A stretch of DNA of 64,000 nucleotides from Gemmiger sp. An194 (GCF_002160145.1 NZ_NFKA01000003.1:62001-126000); one strand, 5' to 3'. Shown: positions 25,167 to 34,170, counted from the stretch's first letter. Program-made: numbers and translations. The notes: a model not told the origin generated them from the letters alone.

Positions 25167-26266
25167 TCGCCTGCCTCCACCGCGAACACATCGCCGGTGC
25201 GCACGCCCACATATCCGCAGCCCTTGGCCGCTGCCTTGGCGGCATCCAGCTGGGTCTGGGTCTCCTCGGTGAGCTCGCCGCTCACCCCAATGGCCAGGTT
25301 CTCAATGCCCAGTGCATCGATGGTGCCGCCGGTGAGGCGGGTCTCCTGACCGCTGGCCACGTTCAGCGGGTATTCCACCCAGCAGGTGGCCTTTTCCTGC
25401 CATACCGCCAGAGCGTTTGCCAGGCACTGGGCCTCGGTCACGCCCGCGGTGTCGCCATAGCTGGCCTTGTCGCGGCCCGCGGTGGTGGGCAGCTGCACGG
25501 CGGTAAGCCAGATCTGCTCAAAGCCCATGGCCTTCGCCTCATCGATGATGCCGCCGATGTATTCCACCGCGGCGCTGGAATAAGGATTCAGCCAGGCCTT
25601 GCCGCCCTTGTCCTGGGCAGCGTCCAGCCACAGGTAGTCGCTGCCCTGATACTTCACCGCCATCTCCCGGTTGGCGCTGGCCGCCAGGGGGTCCCGGAAG
25701 GCGCACACGCCCGCCACCGGCACAATGCCCTCCGCCTTGAGGGCGGAAGCCACCGCCGCGCCGTCGATCTGAGTGGCGGAAAGGCCGGCTGCCGCTGCCG
25801 GCAGAGCACTGGCGTAGTACACACTGCCGGTGCTGTCCTTCAGGGGCACCACCGCGTAACGCACGCCCTCACCGGCCAGCTGACCGGCCAGCTGAGCCGC
25901 CGCGTCCGCACTGGTCAGGCTGGCCGGGTCCAGGAAGGCCCAGCCGCCCTGGGTCATGTCGTTTTCCGCCTGAGGCTGCGCTGTGGGCTGGGGCTCGCTG
26001 GCCGCCTGGCCCTGGCTTTCTGCGCCGGTGCTCTCGGGCTGGGAAACGCTCTGCGGGGTGCTGGCGGGGGTCTTTTCGGAATCGCCCCGCACAATGCTGT
26101 ACCAGGTGCTGGTGCCGAAGTTGATCACCGCGGGGCCCACCAGCCAGCCCGCCACGAACAGGGCTACCAGTGCCGCCGCACCGCCGAGAATGCGGGCGGC
26201 GCGCTGCCGACCGGTATAGAAGCTGCGCCGGTACCGCTTTACTTTGCCCAGGTTTTTCTTTGCCAT
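25163..26266 (-). CDS. Membrane-anchored DUF4015-like putative glycoside hydrolase
   Basis: 367 aa with a basic N-terminus, one membrane anchor (about residues 27-50), a Ser/Pro/Gln linker (about 65-105) and an extracellular TIM-barrel-like domain. Family-like blocks are KDSTGSVYYAS, VPVAGVCAFRDPLAASANREMAVK, WLNPYSSAAVEYIGGIIDEAKAMGFEQIWL. The usual DYVRFP block reads TAVQLPT, so the acidic residue seen there in relatives is missing and activity is uncertain. It begins 52 bases after the rnfA-like gene and is coupled to the DUF1015 gene. Confidence 0.6.
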   Translation of the reverse strand: MAKKNLGKVKRYRRSFYTGRQRAARILGGAAALVALFVAGWLVGPAVINFGTSTWYSIVRGDSEKTPASTPQSVSQPESTGAESQGQAASEPQPTAQPQAENDMTQGGWAFLDPASLTSADAAAQLAGQLAGEGVRYAVVPLKDSTGSVYYASALPAAAAGLSATQIDGAAVASALKAEGIVPVAGVCAFRDPLAASANREMAVKYQGSDYLWLDAAQDKGGKAWLNPYSSAAVEYIGGIIDEAKAMGFEQIWLTAVQLPTTAGRDKASYGDTAGVTEAQCLANALAVWQEKATCWVEYPLNVASGQETRLTGGTIDALGIENLAIGVSGELTEETQTQLDAAKAAAKGCGYVGVRTGDVFAVEAGE

Positions 26267-26318
26267 ACGAAATCAAGCCGCCTTTCCGCGTGGGAGCTTT
26301 GTGCGCCTTCGCGCTGTG

Positions 26319-26930
26319 TCATCCAATGGAGATCCGGTGCCCGGTAAAGCCGTAGATGGCCAGCGCCAGGATACCGATGTAGATCAGGGTAATGGGCAGA
26401 CCCTTGAAGCTGCCGGGGACCATGTCCTGCCGCATGCGGCGCTGGCCCTCGCCCACCACCACCACGGCGGCGGTGTAGCCCACGCCGCTGCCCAGTGCAA
26501 AGCCCATGGTCTGCAACAGGTTAAAGTTCTGGGTGGCGGCGATGAGCAGCACGCCCAGCACCGCGGTATTGAAGGTAGCCATGGGCAGCACCGCCAGCAT
26601 GGGGCGGGCCTTTTCCTTCAGCACCAGCAGCAGCACGCCCAGCACCACAAAGAAGGCCACCGTGCTGCACAGAATGAACAGAAACGGGCGCACGGCGTTG
26701 CGCCAGCTCAGCGGGGTGAGCAGCAGGTTCACCCAGTAGGTGAGGGGTGCCGCCACCAGCTGAATCAGGCAGAGCAGGCCGCCGAAGGTGAGGGTGTCCA
26801 CGGTGGAGTCCTCCACCAGCTTCACCAGGCGGGACACGCCCATCGCCCGGCCAAATACCGCGTTTTCCGCGAAAATTGCCGTTACAGCATACAAAAAGAA
26901 GGTGCTGCAGGCTTTTACTACTTCCATCAT
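26319..26930 (-). CDS. RnfA-like membrane subunit without cluster cysteines
   Basis: 203 aa, six predicted membrane helices, clearly homologous to RnfA/RsxA/NqrE: FNTAVLGVLLI and the end FKGLPITLIYIGILALAIYGFTG match the family. In redox-active RnfA two cysteines (GICPF-type and TNCAVLG-type) hold half of a [2Fe-2S] cluster in the membrane. Here they are replaced: the first block reads GVSRL (Ser at 26832-26834), the second FNTAVLG (Thr at 26565-26567). It overlaps the stop of the rnfE-like gene as ATGA. Membrane location is safe; electron transfer is doubtful. Confidence 0.85.
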   Translation of the reverse strand: MMEVVKACSTFFLYAVTAIFAENAVFGRAMGVSRLVKLVEDSTVDTLTFGGLLCLIQLVAAPLTYWVNLLLTPLSWRNAVRPFLFILCSTVAFFVVLGVLLLVLKEKARPMLAVLPMATFNTAVLGVLLIAATQNFNLLQTMGFALGSGVGYTAAVVVVGEGQRRMRQDMVPGSFKGLPITLIYIGILALAIYGFTGHRISIG

Positions 26931-27583
26931 TCGCCTCGTCTCGCCTCCGTATGCACATGTTTTTTATAAGCCCGCACCAGGCCGCGCCAGACAGCGCACA
27001 CCACGCCCAGCAGAATGAATCCGCCCGCGGGCAGGCTGGCCATGGGCAGCAGGGTGAACTTCAGCCAGGGAACGGCCACGCCGAACACGGCACCGCTGGC
27101 CAGAAGCTCCCGCAGGCAGCCAATGAGCAGCAGCACCAGCACATAGCCCGCAGTGGTGCGCAGGCCCTTGCGCAGGGCGGTGATCACCCGCTCGGGCTGG
27201 GGCCGCTCGTACCGCTTGATGATCAGCGGCTCCACGATCAGCATGGGCAGGTAAACGCCCAGCTGCAGGATCTCCACATCAAACATGGCCCGCAGCGCAA
27301 AGTATACGCCGATGTACAGAATCGAGCTGGTGAAGCAGTACACCAGCGCCCGCAGCTGGCCCCGGCCGGTGCGGCAGATCATGGCTGCCACCACCCGGGT
27401 GGGGGTCAGCAGCAGCAGAACCGCCACGCTGAGCATCAGGGCGTTCATGCCGTTGGTGGCGGCAACCACCAGCGGTGCAAGGCCCATGCCCTGCATGATG
27501 ACCGGGTTGTTCAGGAAGATCCGGTCCCGCCGGGCAATGCGCTCCATGTTTTCCGACAGGTATTTCGCCTTCTTAGAGTTCAC
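26927..27583 (-). CDS. RnfE-like membrane subunit without cluster cysteines
   Basis: 218 aa, six predicted helices, homologous to RnfE/RsxE/NqrD: NNPVIMQGMGLAPLVVAATNGMNAL near residue 24, LPMLIVEPLIIKRYER near 115, and GCLRELLASGAVFG. Functional members read GLCP and TNCI at the first two sites; here the cysteines are Ala (27476-27478) and, on alignment by flanking P and R-x-E, Pro. The start is taken as GTG 27583, nine bases after AAAGGGGG, so it overlaps rnfD by eleven bases. Only D, E and A homologues are present; B, C and G are not. Confidence 0.85.
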   Translation of the reverse strand: MNSKKAKYLSENMERIARRDRIFLNNPVIMQGMGLAPLVVAATNGMNALMLSVAVLLLLTPTRVVAAMICRTGRGQLRALVYCFTSSILYIGVYFALRAMFDVEILQLGVYLPMLIVEPLIIKRYERPQPERVITALRKGLRTTAGYVLVLLLIGCLRELLASGAVFGVAVPWLKFTLLPMASLPAGGFILLGVVCAVWRGLVRAYKKHVHTEARRGE

Positions 27584-28574
27584 GGCGCACAACCCCCTTT
27601 CGGTGCAGGATGCGAAGCACGGCCCGGTCCAGCCAGCCGGAGATGGCGTTCATTGCCAGAATGGCAAAGCACACGCCGGTCTCGTAGTTGCCGTAGTAGC
27701 GGAACATCATGGCCATGAAGCCGCTGAGCGCGCCGTACAGAATGCGGGAGATCCGGTTGCTGGGGCAGATCACCGGGTCCGCCATCAGGTAGACCGCGGC
27801 AAACAGCAAACCGCCGCTGCACAGCTCGTACTTCATCACCGCCAACCGGTCGGCCACATAGGTCCAGGGCATGCTGAAGGCGGGGATGTCGCCCAGGCGG
27901 GGGGCCACAAAGGCCACCACCGCGCAGGTGATCAAAAAGCTGAACGTCACGCTCAGATGCAGGCTGCGCCGGTTGGCCAGAAACAGCGCGCAGGCCAGAA
28001 TGACCAGCAGGGCGGTCACGCCCATGGGGCCCGCATAGTTGCCCAGAAACAGGGCGGTATTATCCAGTGTGGGCAGGCCGCCGGTCTTTAAGGCATGCAG
28101 GGGGGAATCCACCAGCTGCACGCCGGAAACACTGCCCAGCGGCAGCGACTGGAACAGCTGGACCTCCGGGTAACGGAACACCTGCTCGGGCCAGCTCACC
28201 GCCACCACCGCGTAGCCCACGGCCGTGGGGTGGAATACGTAGCAGCCGTAGCCGCCGAAGGCCTCCTTGCCCAGCAGCACCGCCGCCACCGCGCCCACGA
28301 TCACCACATAGTAGCTCACGGTGGCGGGCAGAATGAGTGCCAGCATGAAGGCAAAGGCCTCGCTGCTCCACTCGCCCTTTTCATAGGGGCGGCGCCGCAG
28401 CCAGGCCACCAGACGGTCGCTCAGGTTGGCGGCGATCACTGCCGTGCCGCACAAAAGCACAGCCCGCAGCCCATAAAAGGCAAAGGCCATGGCCAGCAGC
28501 GGCAGGCACATACAAAACAGATCTCGATGAACGCCCTTATCCTGCCGGATGCGGGCCAGTTGTTGTTCCTTCAA
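27573..28574 (-). CDS. RnfD-like membrane subunit, altered flavin-attachment site
   Basis: 333 aa, homologous to RnfD/NqrB: GGYGCYVFHPTAVGYAVVAVSWP and ADPVICPSNRISRILYGALSGFMAMMFRYYGNYETGVCFAILAMN fit the family. In RnfD, FMN is bound covalently to Thr in an S-x-A-T-P-L type motif. The corresponding stretch here is SGVQLVDSPLHALKT, with Ser at the acceptor place and the GA/QA lost. The start is the TTG at 28574 with GAAGGGAG eight bases upstream; a longer frame to 28706 would run back through rpe and was rejected. The gene follows rpe by 35 bases. Confidence 0.85.
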   Translation of the reverse strand: MKEQQLARIRQDKGVHRDLFCMCLPLLAMAFAFYGLRAVLLCGTAVIAANLSDRLVAWLRRRPYEKGEWSSEAFAFMLALILPATVSYYVVIVGAVAAVLLGKEAFGGYGCYVFHPTAVGYAVVAVSWPEQVFRYPEVQLFQSLPLGSVSGVQLVDSPLHALKTGGLPTLDNTALFLGNYAGPMGVTALLVILACALFLANRRSLHLSVTFSFLITCAVVAFVAPRLGDIPAFSMPWTYVADRLAVMKYELCSGGLLFAAVYLMADPVICPSNRISRILYGALSGFMAMMFRYYGNYETGVCFAILAMNAISGWLDRAVLRILHRKGVVRREL

Positions 28575-28609
28575 GTGCTCTGCTCCCTTCGTTGCAAAAT
28601 TGGGGCCGC

Positions 28610-29260
28610 TCACAGGCTCTTCAGCCCGCGCACGGCAGCGGCCATGTCGGCCTTGCCGAATACCGCGCTGCCCGCCACCAGCAGATTGGCGCCCGCGGCC
28701 ACGCACTCAGGGCCGGTCACCGCGTCCACGCCGCCGTCCACCTCCAGCCAGGGCGACAGGCCCCGGGCATCGCACGCGGCGCGCAGGGTCTTCAGCTTCT
28801 CCAGGGCGCTGGGCATGAACTTCTGGCCGCCGAAGCCCGGCTCCACGCTCATCACCAGCACCAGCTCCAGCCGGTCCAGGTAAGGCAGAACCGCTTGTGC
28901 CGGGGTGCCCGGCTTGATGGACAGGCCCGCCTTGCAGCCTGCCGCATGGATGGCGTCGATGGTCTCGCCCGGGTCGCTCTCGCTCTCCAGGTGGAAGGTG
29001 ATGCAGCTGGCGCCGGCCTTCACAAAGGGCTCCACATAGTCCAGCGGGCGGCGGATCATCAGATGGACGTCGTAAAAAGCATCGGGCAGGGCCTTGTGCA
29101 GGCTTTGCAGCACCGGCACGCCGAAGCTGATGTTAGGCACAAAGCAGCCGTCCATTACATCAAAGTGCAGCATGTCGGCTCCGGCATCCAGCACCTGACG
29201 GCATTCTTCACCCAGGCGTGCGAAATCCGCCGCCAGGATCGAGGGGCTCAGTTGAGTCAT
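28610..29260 (-). CDS. rpe: Ribulose-phosphate 3-epimerase
   Basis: The 216-aa TIM-barrel enzyme interconverts ribulose-5-phosphate and xylulose-5-phosphate in the pentose phosphate pathway. Signatures: LSPSILAADFARL, the metal-site block MLHFDVMDGCFVPNISFG, DVHLMI, SVEPGFGGQKF and the phosphate-binding EVDGGV and AGSAVFG. It is the first gene of the transcript that continues into the rnf-like genes, with no terminator between them. Confidence 0.96.
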   Translation of the reverse strand: MTQLSPSILAADFARLGEECRQVLDAGADMLHFDVMDGCFVPNISFGVPVLQSLHKALPDAFYDVHLMIRRPLDYVEPFVKAGASCITFHLESESDPGETIDAIHAAGCKAGLSIKPGTPAQAVLPYLDRLELVLVMSVEPGFGGQKFMPSALEKLKTLRAACDARGLSPWLEVDGGVDAVTGPECVAAGANLLVAGSAVFGKADMAAAVRGLKSL

Positions 29261-29341
29261 GGGAAAGGTCCTCCTTATGGATCACGCGCAACGGGCCCGC
29301 TCTACAAATCGTAAAACGTCAGAGCGTGCGCAAAGATATAC

Positions 29342-29370
29342 AGTATAATTTTATCCTATTTCCCGCTAAA
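29342..29370 (-). promoter_or_regulatory. Possible promoter for the rpe-rnf-like operon
   Basis: Minus strand TTTAGC (29370-29365), 17 bases, TATACT (29347-29342). The -35 is weak and no operator-like repeat is seen. Confidence 0.45.
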
Positions 29371-29407
29371 AAGCAAACCACCATAACCCTTTTCACGTTT
29401 TTTGCAC

Positions 29408-29445
29408 AAAAACGCGGTTTCCGGGCCATTGGCCGAAAACCGCGC
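29408..29445 (-). terminator. Terminator after the histidine kinase gene
   Basis: Long stem CGCGGTTT...AAACCGCG extended by GGCC pairs, followed by five T on the minus strand. It separates the two-component genes from rpe. Confidence 0.88.
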
Positions 29446-29455
29446 TGGGTGTTTT

Positions 29456-30922
29456 TCACTTTTTCCCGGGCTGTTTGCGCCGCTGCTCCGGGGGCGGGTC
29501 GCAGGGCAGGGTGAAGCTGAACTGGCACCACTGGCCCTCCTCGCTCTCGGCCCAGATCTTGCCGCCGGACAAGCCCACCAGGATCTTGCAGATGTGCAGC
29601 CCCAGGCCGCTGCCCCGGGCGTTGAGGCCCCGGCTCTTGTCCTCTTTATAGAAACGCTCGAACACGAAGGGCAGCGCGTCCGCTCCAATGCCCTGACCGG
29701 AGTTTCGGATGGACACCGTGACCATGCCGCCGCTCTTTTTCACTGAGAAGCGGATGTAGCCGCCCTCGGGGGTGAACTTGAGGGCGTTATCCAGAATGTT
29801 ATAGAGCACCTGATACACCAGGTCCTGGTCGGCGTAAACCAGCGTGCGGGTGGGGGCCAGGCCCTGGATCTCCACCTTCTGGTTCTGGATGCGCTGCTCG
29901 GCACTGAACACCACGCCGGTGACGCTCTCCCAGATGTCGTAGCTCTGGGCGTTCACCCGGTACTCGCCCGCCTCCAGCTTGGAGATGTCCAGCATGTTCT
30001 GGATCAGCCGAGTCAGCCTTCCCACCTCCTGGCTCACCAGGCCCAGATAGTGCTGGCGCATATCGTCGGGGATGGTGCCGTCCAGCATGCCGTCGATGAA
30101 GCCCTTGATGCTGGTCATGGGGGTGCGCAGCTCGTGGGCGATGTTGCCCATGAAGCTGGCCCGGGAGGAGTCGATGGTCTCCAGATTGCGGGCCATGTTG
30201 TTGAAGGTCACCGCCAGCTGGGCCACCTCGTCGTTGCCGTCCACCGGAACGCGCACGCTGAAATCGCCGCTGCCGAACTTGCGGGCGGCCTCGCTGATGC
30301 GCCGCAGCGGGGTGGTGAGCCGGTTGGTCACAAAGATGGCCAGCAGGCTTGCCGCCAGCAGCAGCAAACCGGCGCTGAGCACAAAGATGGAGAACATGTC
30401 GCTCACGAACACATTTAGGCTGGCCGCGCTGGCCGAGGCGAACACATAGCCGCTGGCCGCGCCGGACTCGTCCCGCATGACCCGGCCCACGGTGTAGTAT
30501 TTGCCGCCGTACAGCCCGCCCAGGGTGCCGGTCTCAAAGAAGCCGTCCTCCTCCTGGGCCTGGCGCAGGATATCCCCGCTCACGCAGCTGCCCACCAGCG
30601 GCTCGGCCTCGTTCTGGGTATACAGCATCACCTGACCGGAGGCATCGGTGAGCAGCAGGTTGGTGCTACTGGTGCGGCCGATCAGCTTCATCTGGTCCTG
30701 CACGCTGATGCGGGCACTCTCATCCTCCAGCAGGCGGCGCAGGGGGGAATCCTCCTGCACCTGCATGGCGGTGACCTGCACCACATCGTTCAGGGTGCTG
30801 CGCTTGTCCTCCTGAAAATAGCCCATCACCAGATACATCTGGATCAGGCCCATCACCGCCGTGCTCACGATGAGCAGAATGGCGGTGGTGCTGAAATACA
30901 TGGAACTGATGCTTTTTCTCAC
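29456..30922 (-). CDS. Membrane sensor histidine kinase
   Basis: 488 aa. Membrane helix about 12-34, extracytoplasmic sensor domain about 35-175, second helix about 176-199, HAMP about 198-252, HisKA with phospho-acceptor H263 in AHELRTPMTSIKG, and an HATPase domain with N-box LYNILDNALKF, G1 NSGQGIG and G2 GSGLGLHICK. It belongs to the PhoR/VicK-like class paired with OmpR-type regulators. The start is GTG, with only a modest ribosome site (AAAGGA ten bases upstream) inside the end of the regulator gene, so it is probably coupled. The signal is unknown. Confidence 0.94.
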   Translation of the reverse strand: MRKSISSMYFSTTAILLIVSTAVMGLIQMYLVMGYFQEDKRSTLNDVVQVTAMQVQEDSPLRRLLEDESARISVQDQMKLIGRTSSTNLLLTDASGQVMLYTQNEAEPLVGSCVSGDILRQAQEEDGFFETGTLGGLYGGKYYTVGRVMRDESGAASGYVFASASAASLNVFVSDMFSIFVLSAGLLLLAASLLAIFVTNRLTTPLRRISEAARKFGSGDFSVRVPVDGNDEVAQLAVTFNNMARNLETIDSSRASFMGNIAHELRTPMTSIKGFIDGMLDGTIPDDMRQHYLGLVSQEVGRLTRLIQNMLDISKLEAGEYRVNAQSYDIWESVTGVVFSAEQRIQNQKVEIQGLAPTRTLVYADQDLVYQVLYNILDNALKFTPEGGYIRFSVKKSGGMVTVSIRNSGQGIGADALPFVFERFYKEDKSRGLNARGSGLGLHICKILVGLSGGKIWAESEEGQWCQFSFTLPCDPPPEQRRKQPGKK

Positions 30923-30928
30923 GCGCGA

Positions 30929-31618
30929 TCAATCCTTTGCTTCAAACTTGTAGCCCACGCCCCAGACGGTCTTCAGGCTCCACTGCTCGCTGGCGCCCTC
31001 CAGCTTTTCCCGCAGGCGCTTGATGTGCACATCGATGGTGCGGGAGTCGCCGTAATACTCGAAGCCCCACACCTCGTCCAGCAGCTGGTCCCGGGTGAAC
31101 ACCCGGTTGGGATGACCGGCCAGATAGGCCAGCAGCTCCAGCTCCTTGGGGGGAGCCTCCACCACCTTGCCCTTCACCTTCAGCTCGTAGCGGCTCATGT
31201 CCAGCGAGAGGTTCTCGAACTGGATCACGCCCTCCTTGCCGGATTCCTCCGGATTGCAGCGGCGCAGCACCGCCTTGATGCGGGCCACCACCTCTTTGGA
31301 ATCAAAGGGCTTGACCACATAGTCATCGGCGCCCAGCTCCAGGCCCAGCACCTTGTCGAAGGTCTCGCCCTTGGCGGTGAGCATAATGATGGGGGTGTTG
31401 CCCTGGGCGCGGATGCGGCGACAGACCTCCCAGCCGTCCATCCGGGGCATCATCACATCCAGAAGCACCATGTTGGGCTTGTTCTGTTCAAACAGCTCCA
31501 GGGCCTTTTCGCCGTCGTGTGCGATCAGGGTCTCGTAGCCTTCCTTGGCCAGATACAAACGCAGCAGCTCGCAGATGTTCTGGTCATCGTCCACGATCAA
31601 AATTTTCTGGTTGGGCAT
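30929..31618 (-). CDS. OmpR/PhoB-family response regulator
   Basis: 229 aa. The receiver domain has acidic pocket VDDD, phospho-acceptor D54 in LLDVMMP, and switch residues in TAKG and KPF. The C-terminal winged helix ends in SRTIDVHIKRLREKL and TVWGVGYKFE. It lies directly upstream of the kinase with a six-base gap. TATAAT-like boxes lie in the AT-rich 31681-31712 stretch upstream, but no -35 at good spacing was found. Confidence 0.95.
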   Translation of the reverse strand: MPNQKILIVDDDQNICELLRLYLAKEGYETLIAHDGEKALELFEQNKPNMVLLDVMMPRMDGWEVCRRIRAQGNTPIIMLTAKGETFDKVLGLELGADDYVVKPFDSKEVVARIKAVLRRCNPEESGKEGVIQFENLSLDMSRYELKVKGKVVEAPPKELELLAYLAGHPNRVFTRDQLLDEVWGFEYYGDSRTIDVHIKRLREKLEGASEQWSLKTVWGVGYKFEAKD

Positions 31619-31716
31619 ATTCTCCCGCTCCTTTTTCTTTTATCAGGCCGCAGGGATACCCCCGCGGCCCGGATTTTTTCAGCTTATTATATTTATTATA
31701 CAATAGAAATGTGGAC

Positions 31717-31762
31717 AAAAAAAGAACACCGGCAGCCCCTGAGGGCGTTCTCCGGTGTTCTT
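31717..31762 (-). terminator. Terminator after the AraC-type regulator
   Basis: AAGAACACCGG/CCGGTGTTCTT 11-bp stem with a 19-base loop, followed by seven T on the minus strand. It lies just past the regulator stop codon. Confidence 0.85.
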
Positions 31763-31768
31763 TTGTTT

Positions 31769-33967
31769 TTAATCGGTGCGCATCGCAAACTGGTGGGGTG
31801 TTGTGCCCGTGTATTGCTTGAACACCTGGATAAAGGTATTGGCGCTGCTGAAGCCAACATCCAGCGCCAGCTCCCCCACCTTGGTGTCCGGATTCTGCCG
31901 CAGGATCTGTTTCGCCTGTTCGATCCGGTACTCATTGAGCACCTTTTTAAAGGTCTGACCGGTCTGCTTTTTGAACAGCGCACTGCAGTATTTGGGCGAA
32001 ACGTTCAGGTTTTCCGCCATGTCGTCCAGCGAGATATCCTTCCGGTAATTCTGCTGGATGTACTCCAGCATATGCTTGCCCATATCCTGCTTCAGGTCCG
32101 CGTCACGGCTGGAGGTGTTGCGCACAATGCGGGCAAACGTCATGCGGATCTTCTGCAGCAGCTGCTCCGTATCCTTGCAGTCCAGCAGCTCGTTGATGGG
32201 CGGATAATCGTTTGTCTCCTCCAGCTGCAGCTCCTGATAGATCCGGTTGATCGTGGATACCAGCGCAAAGGCAAAGCTCTTTTTGTTTTCGTTGGACAGG
32301 ATCTTGCTTACCAGGTTTTCGTGCATTACCTCTTCCAGCATTACCAGCGCGCCCTCTTTTCCGGAAAGGGTCATCTGAACCAAACTTGTTTCAATTTTCA
32401 ACGGGTAATAATACCCTTTATAATAGATTTTGGCAACATCCTCCGCGGCAATGAACATCTGGTTGGGAAGATTATGCCGGTATTCCATCAGATGGTTGCA
32501 CTGCTCCATCAGCATGTGCAGGTTTTTCAGGCCTTTTGCCGGGCTGCTCAGGGCCACTCGCAGCTGAACCTGCAGCGAGATGCCCGTTTTCGCAAACAGC
32601 TCCTGAATCCGTTGCACCGCTTTTTTGGTGTCATCGCAATGGAACACCATCGCAAACCCGGCATCGCCCATATTTAAATAGTATTGATCGCAGGACAGAC
32701 GCATCTGGGCTCTCAGCGCTCTTTTGGCATCCTCAAAAACATCGCTCGCCAGGTTTTCCTCCGCCTGCTCCGCCAGCGCCACCACGAACACCGTATTCCC
32801 CAGCTGAAGGGCCAGCTCCTCTTCCTGGAAATTATCATCCAGCAGAGCGTTTTTGATGGTCTGCTCCACCAGCTTCTGCTGGCTGTGGCTCAGGGAGGCA
32901 TCCAGCTGGTGGGCCTTCTGCGAGATCTGCGAGGTCCGTTTCCAGATGTAATCGAACTCATTCACATCCTCTTCCAGGCTGCCTCCCATCCGTGTCAGCA
33001 GCTCCTCCACCGGCGCATACAGATGGCGATACAGCCTTTTCGCCAGCAGCACACTGCCCGCGATCAGCACGATCAGCGGGAGCAGGTGCACAAAGGTCTG
33101 CCCCACTCCCCCGGACAGCCAGGGCGGATAGCTCGCAAAAAATGTCCAGCCGATCTCGGAAAACTGCGCCCCGATGATATTCTGGCCATCCACCTTGAAG
33201 CCCAGGGGCGCCAGCGTTGACGGCAGCGTGAAATCATGCTCCTCAATCTGCTCCTTCATCTGCTGGTAGACCTGCAGATCATCGTTTTTCCCCACCAGCA
33301 CCGTATCCTGCGAGCAGATCATCCAGTCAGAGCAGGGCAGATCCCCGAAGGTCTCTTTAAAATTCCGCTGATCGATGGACAGCACAAACAGTAGATCGCC
33401 ATTTATATAATTTTGCAGGGTAAGATAGTTGATCATGCCGCAGGTTGCCGGGTCACCAACCTGCAGAAGGTCATGCCCGTAGGCCTGCTTTTTGAGTTTG
33501 TCGTAGATCCGCCGGATCTCCTTCTCCTCGGTTCCGATCATCTGGGCAAACCGCTCCAGAGACTCGCTGTGCGTGGGCATGACCACCAGATCGTTTTCCT
33601 CGCTGATATAAACCGCCGAGATCGTGTAATAATTCAGCCGGCCGGAGATCAGCATGCTCTCCGCAATCTGCTTTTGCGCGGCAATCGCATTGAAATACAT
33701 ATCCTGCTGGTTCTTGCTTTCCCCAAATTTTTGCAGCTCCGGGGTATTCTGCAGATGGGAGAACATGGTGAACACGGTGAGCAGCTCGGTGTTCACCGTG
33801 TCGAATCTGGAGGAGGTGTATTCCAGGATGATATCCTTCTGATTGCCGGTTTCTTTGATGGTCAAAGCAAAGAAATACATCAGGCTGAACAGCAACAGTG
33901 CCACTGAAAAAACGCCAATAAAAGCCATACTCAGGGTATACTTGTATGGATGCTTTTCCACCGTCAT
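31769..33967 (-). CDS. Membrane-spanning AraC-family regulator of the glycan operon
   Basis: 732-aa one-component regulator. Two membrane helices (about residues 15-37 and 290-310) enclose an extracellular sensor domain of about 250 residues. A cytoplasmic linker follows, then a C-terminal AraC/XylS domain with two helix-turn-helix units (ISLDDMAENLNVSPKYCSALFKKQTG, then VGELALDVGFSSANTFIQVFKQYTG). Such proteins sit next to LplA/LplB/YtcP-type oligosaccharide transporters and activate them when ligand is present outside. Here the gene is divergent from that operon across a 371-base control region, so regulation of the operon is strongly suggested but not shown. Confidence 0.9.
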   Translation of the reverse strand: MTVEKHPYKYTLSMAFIGVFSVALLLFSLMYFFALTIKETGNQKDIILEYTSSRFDTVNTELLTVFTMFSHLQNTPELQKFGESKNQQDMYFNAIAAQKQIAESMLISGRLNYYTISAVYISEENDLVVMPTHSESLERFAQMIGTEEKEIRRIYDKLKKQAYGHDLLQVGDPATCGMINYLTLQNYINGDLLFVLSIDQRNFKETFGDLPCSDWMICSQDTVLVGKNDDLQVYQQMKEQIEEHDFTLPSTLAPLGFKVDGQNIIGAQFSEIGWTFFASYPPWLSGGVGQTFVHLLPLIVLIAGSVLLAKRLYRHLYAPVEELLTRMGGSLEEDVNEFDYIWKRTSQISQKAHQLDASLSHSQQKLVEQTIKNALLDDNFQEEELALQLGNTVFVVALAEQAEENLASDVFEDAKRALRAQMRLSCDQYYLNMGDAGFAMVFHCDDTKKAVQRIQELFAKTGISLQVQLRVALSSPAKGLKNLHMLMEQCNHLMEYRHNLPNQMFIAAEDVAKIYYKGYYYPLKIETSLVQMTLSGKEGALVMLEEVMHENLVSKILSNENKKSFAFALVSTINRIYQELQLEETNDYPPINELLDCKDTEQLLQKIRMTFARIVRNTSSRDADLKQDMGKHMLEYIQQNYRKDISLDDMAENLNVSPKYCSALFKKQTGQTFKKVLNEYRIEQAKQILRQNPDTKVGELALDVGFSSANTFIQVFKQYTGTTPHQFAMRTD

Positions 33968-34017
33968 CTTCTCCCTTTTTCTTTTTTTCGCACATGCTCT
34001 GCTTTTATTTATCGAAC

Positions 34018-34046
34018 ATTATAACAAAAAACATTCCAGGACACAA
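34018..34046 (-). promoter_or_regulatory. Promoter of the AraC-type regulator
   Basis: Minus strand TTGTGT (34046-34041), 17 bases, TATAAT (34023-34018), about 50 bases upstream of the regulator start codon. Confidence 0.65.
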
Positions 34047-34170
34047 ACACGCCGGCGACACAGCCCCGACCCCCGCCATCCGGTTATATTTACTTTTCCA
34101 TACGGGCATTCGGAAAACCCGATATTTTTCACCTAAAAGTCAGTCATAACAAATAAAACCACCCCCTCCG

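Noticed and set aside
28575-28706. Extended N-terminus for the RnfD-like protein
   Set aside because: It would run back through the end of rpe, has an Arg/Gly-rich non-membrane composition, and a TTG start with a proper ribosome site exists at 28574.
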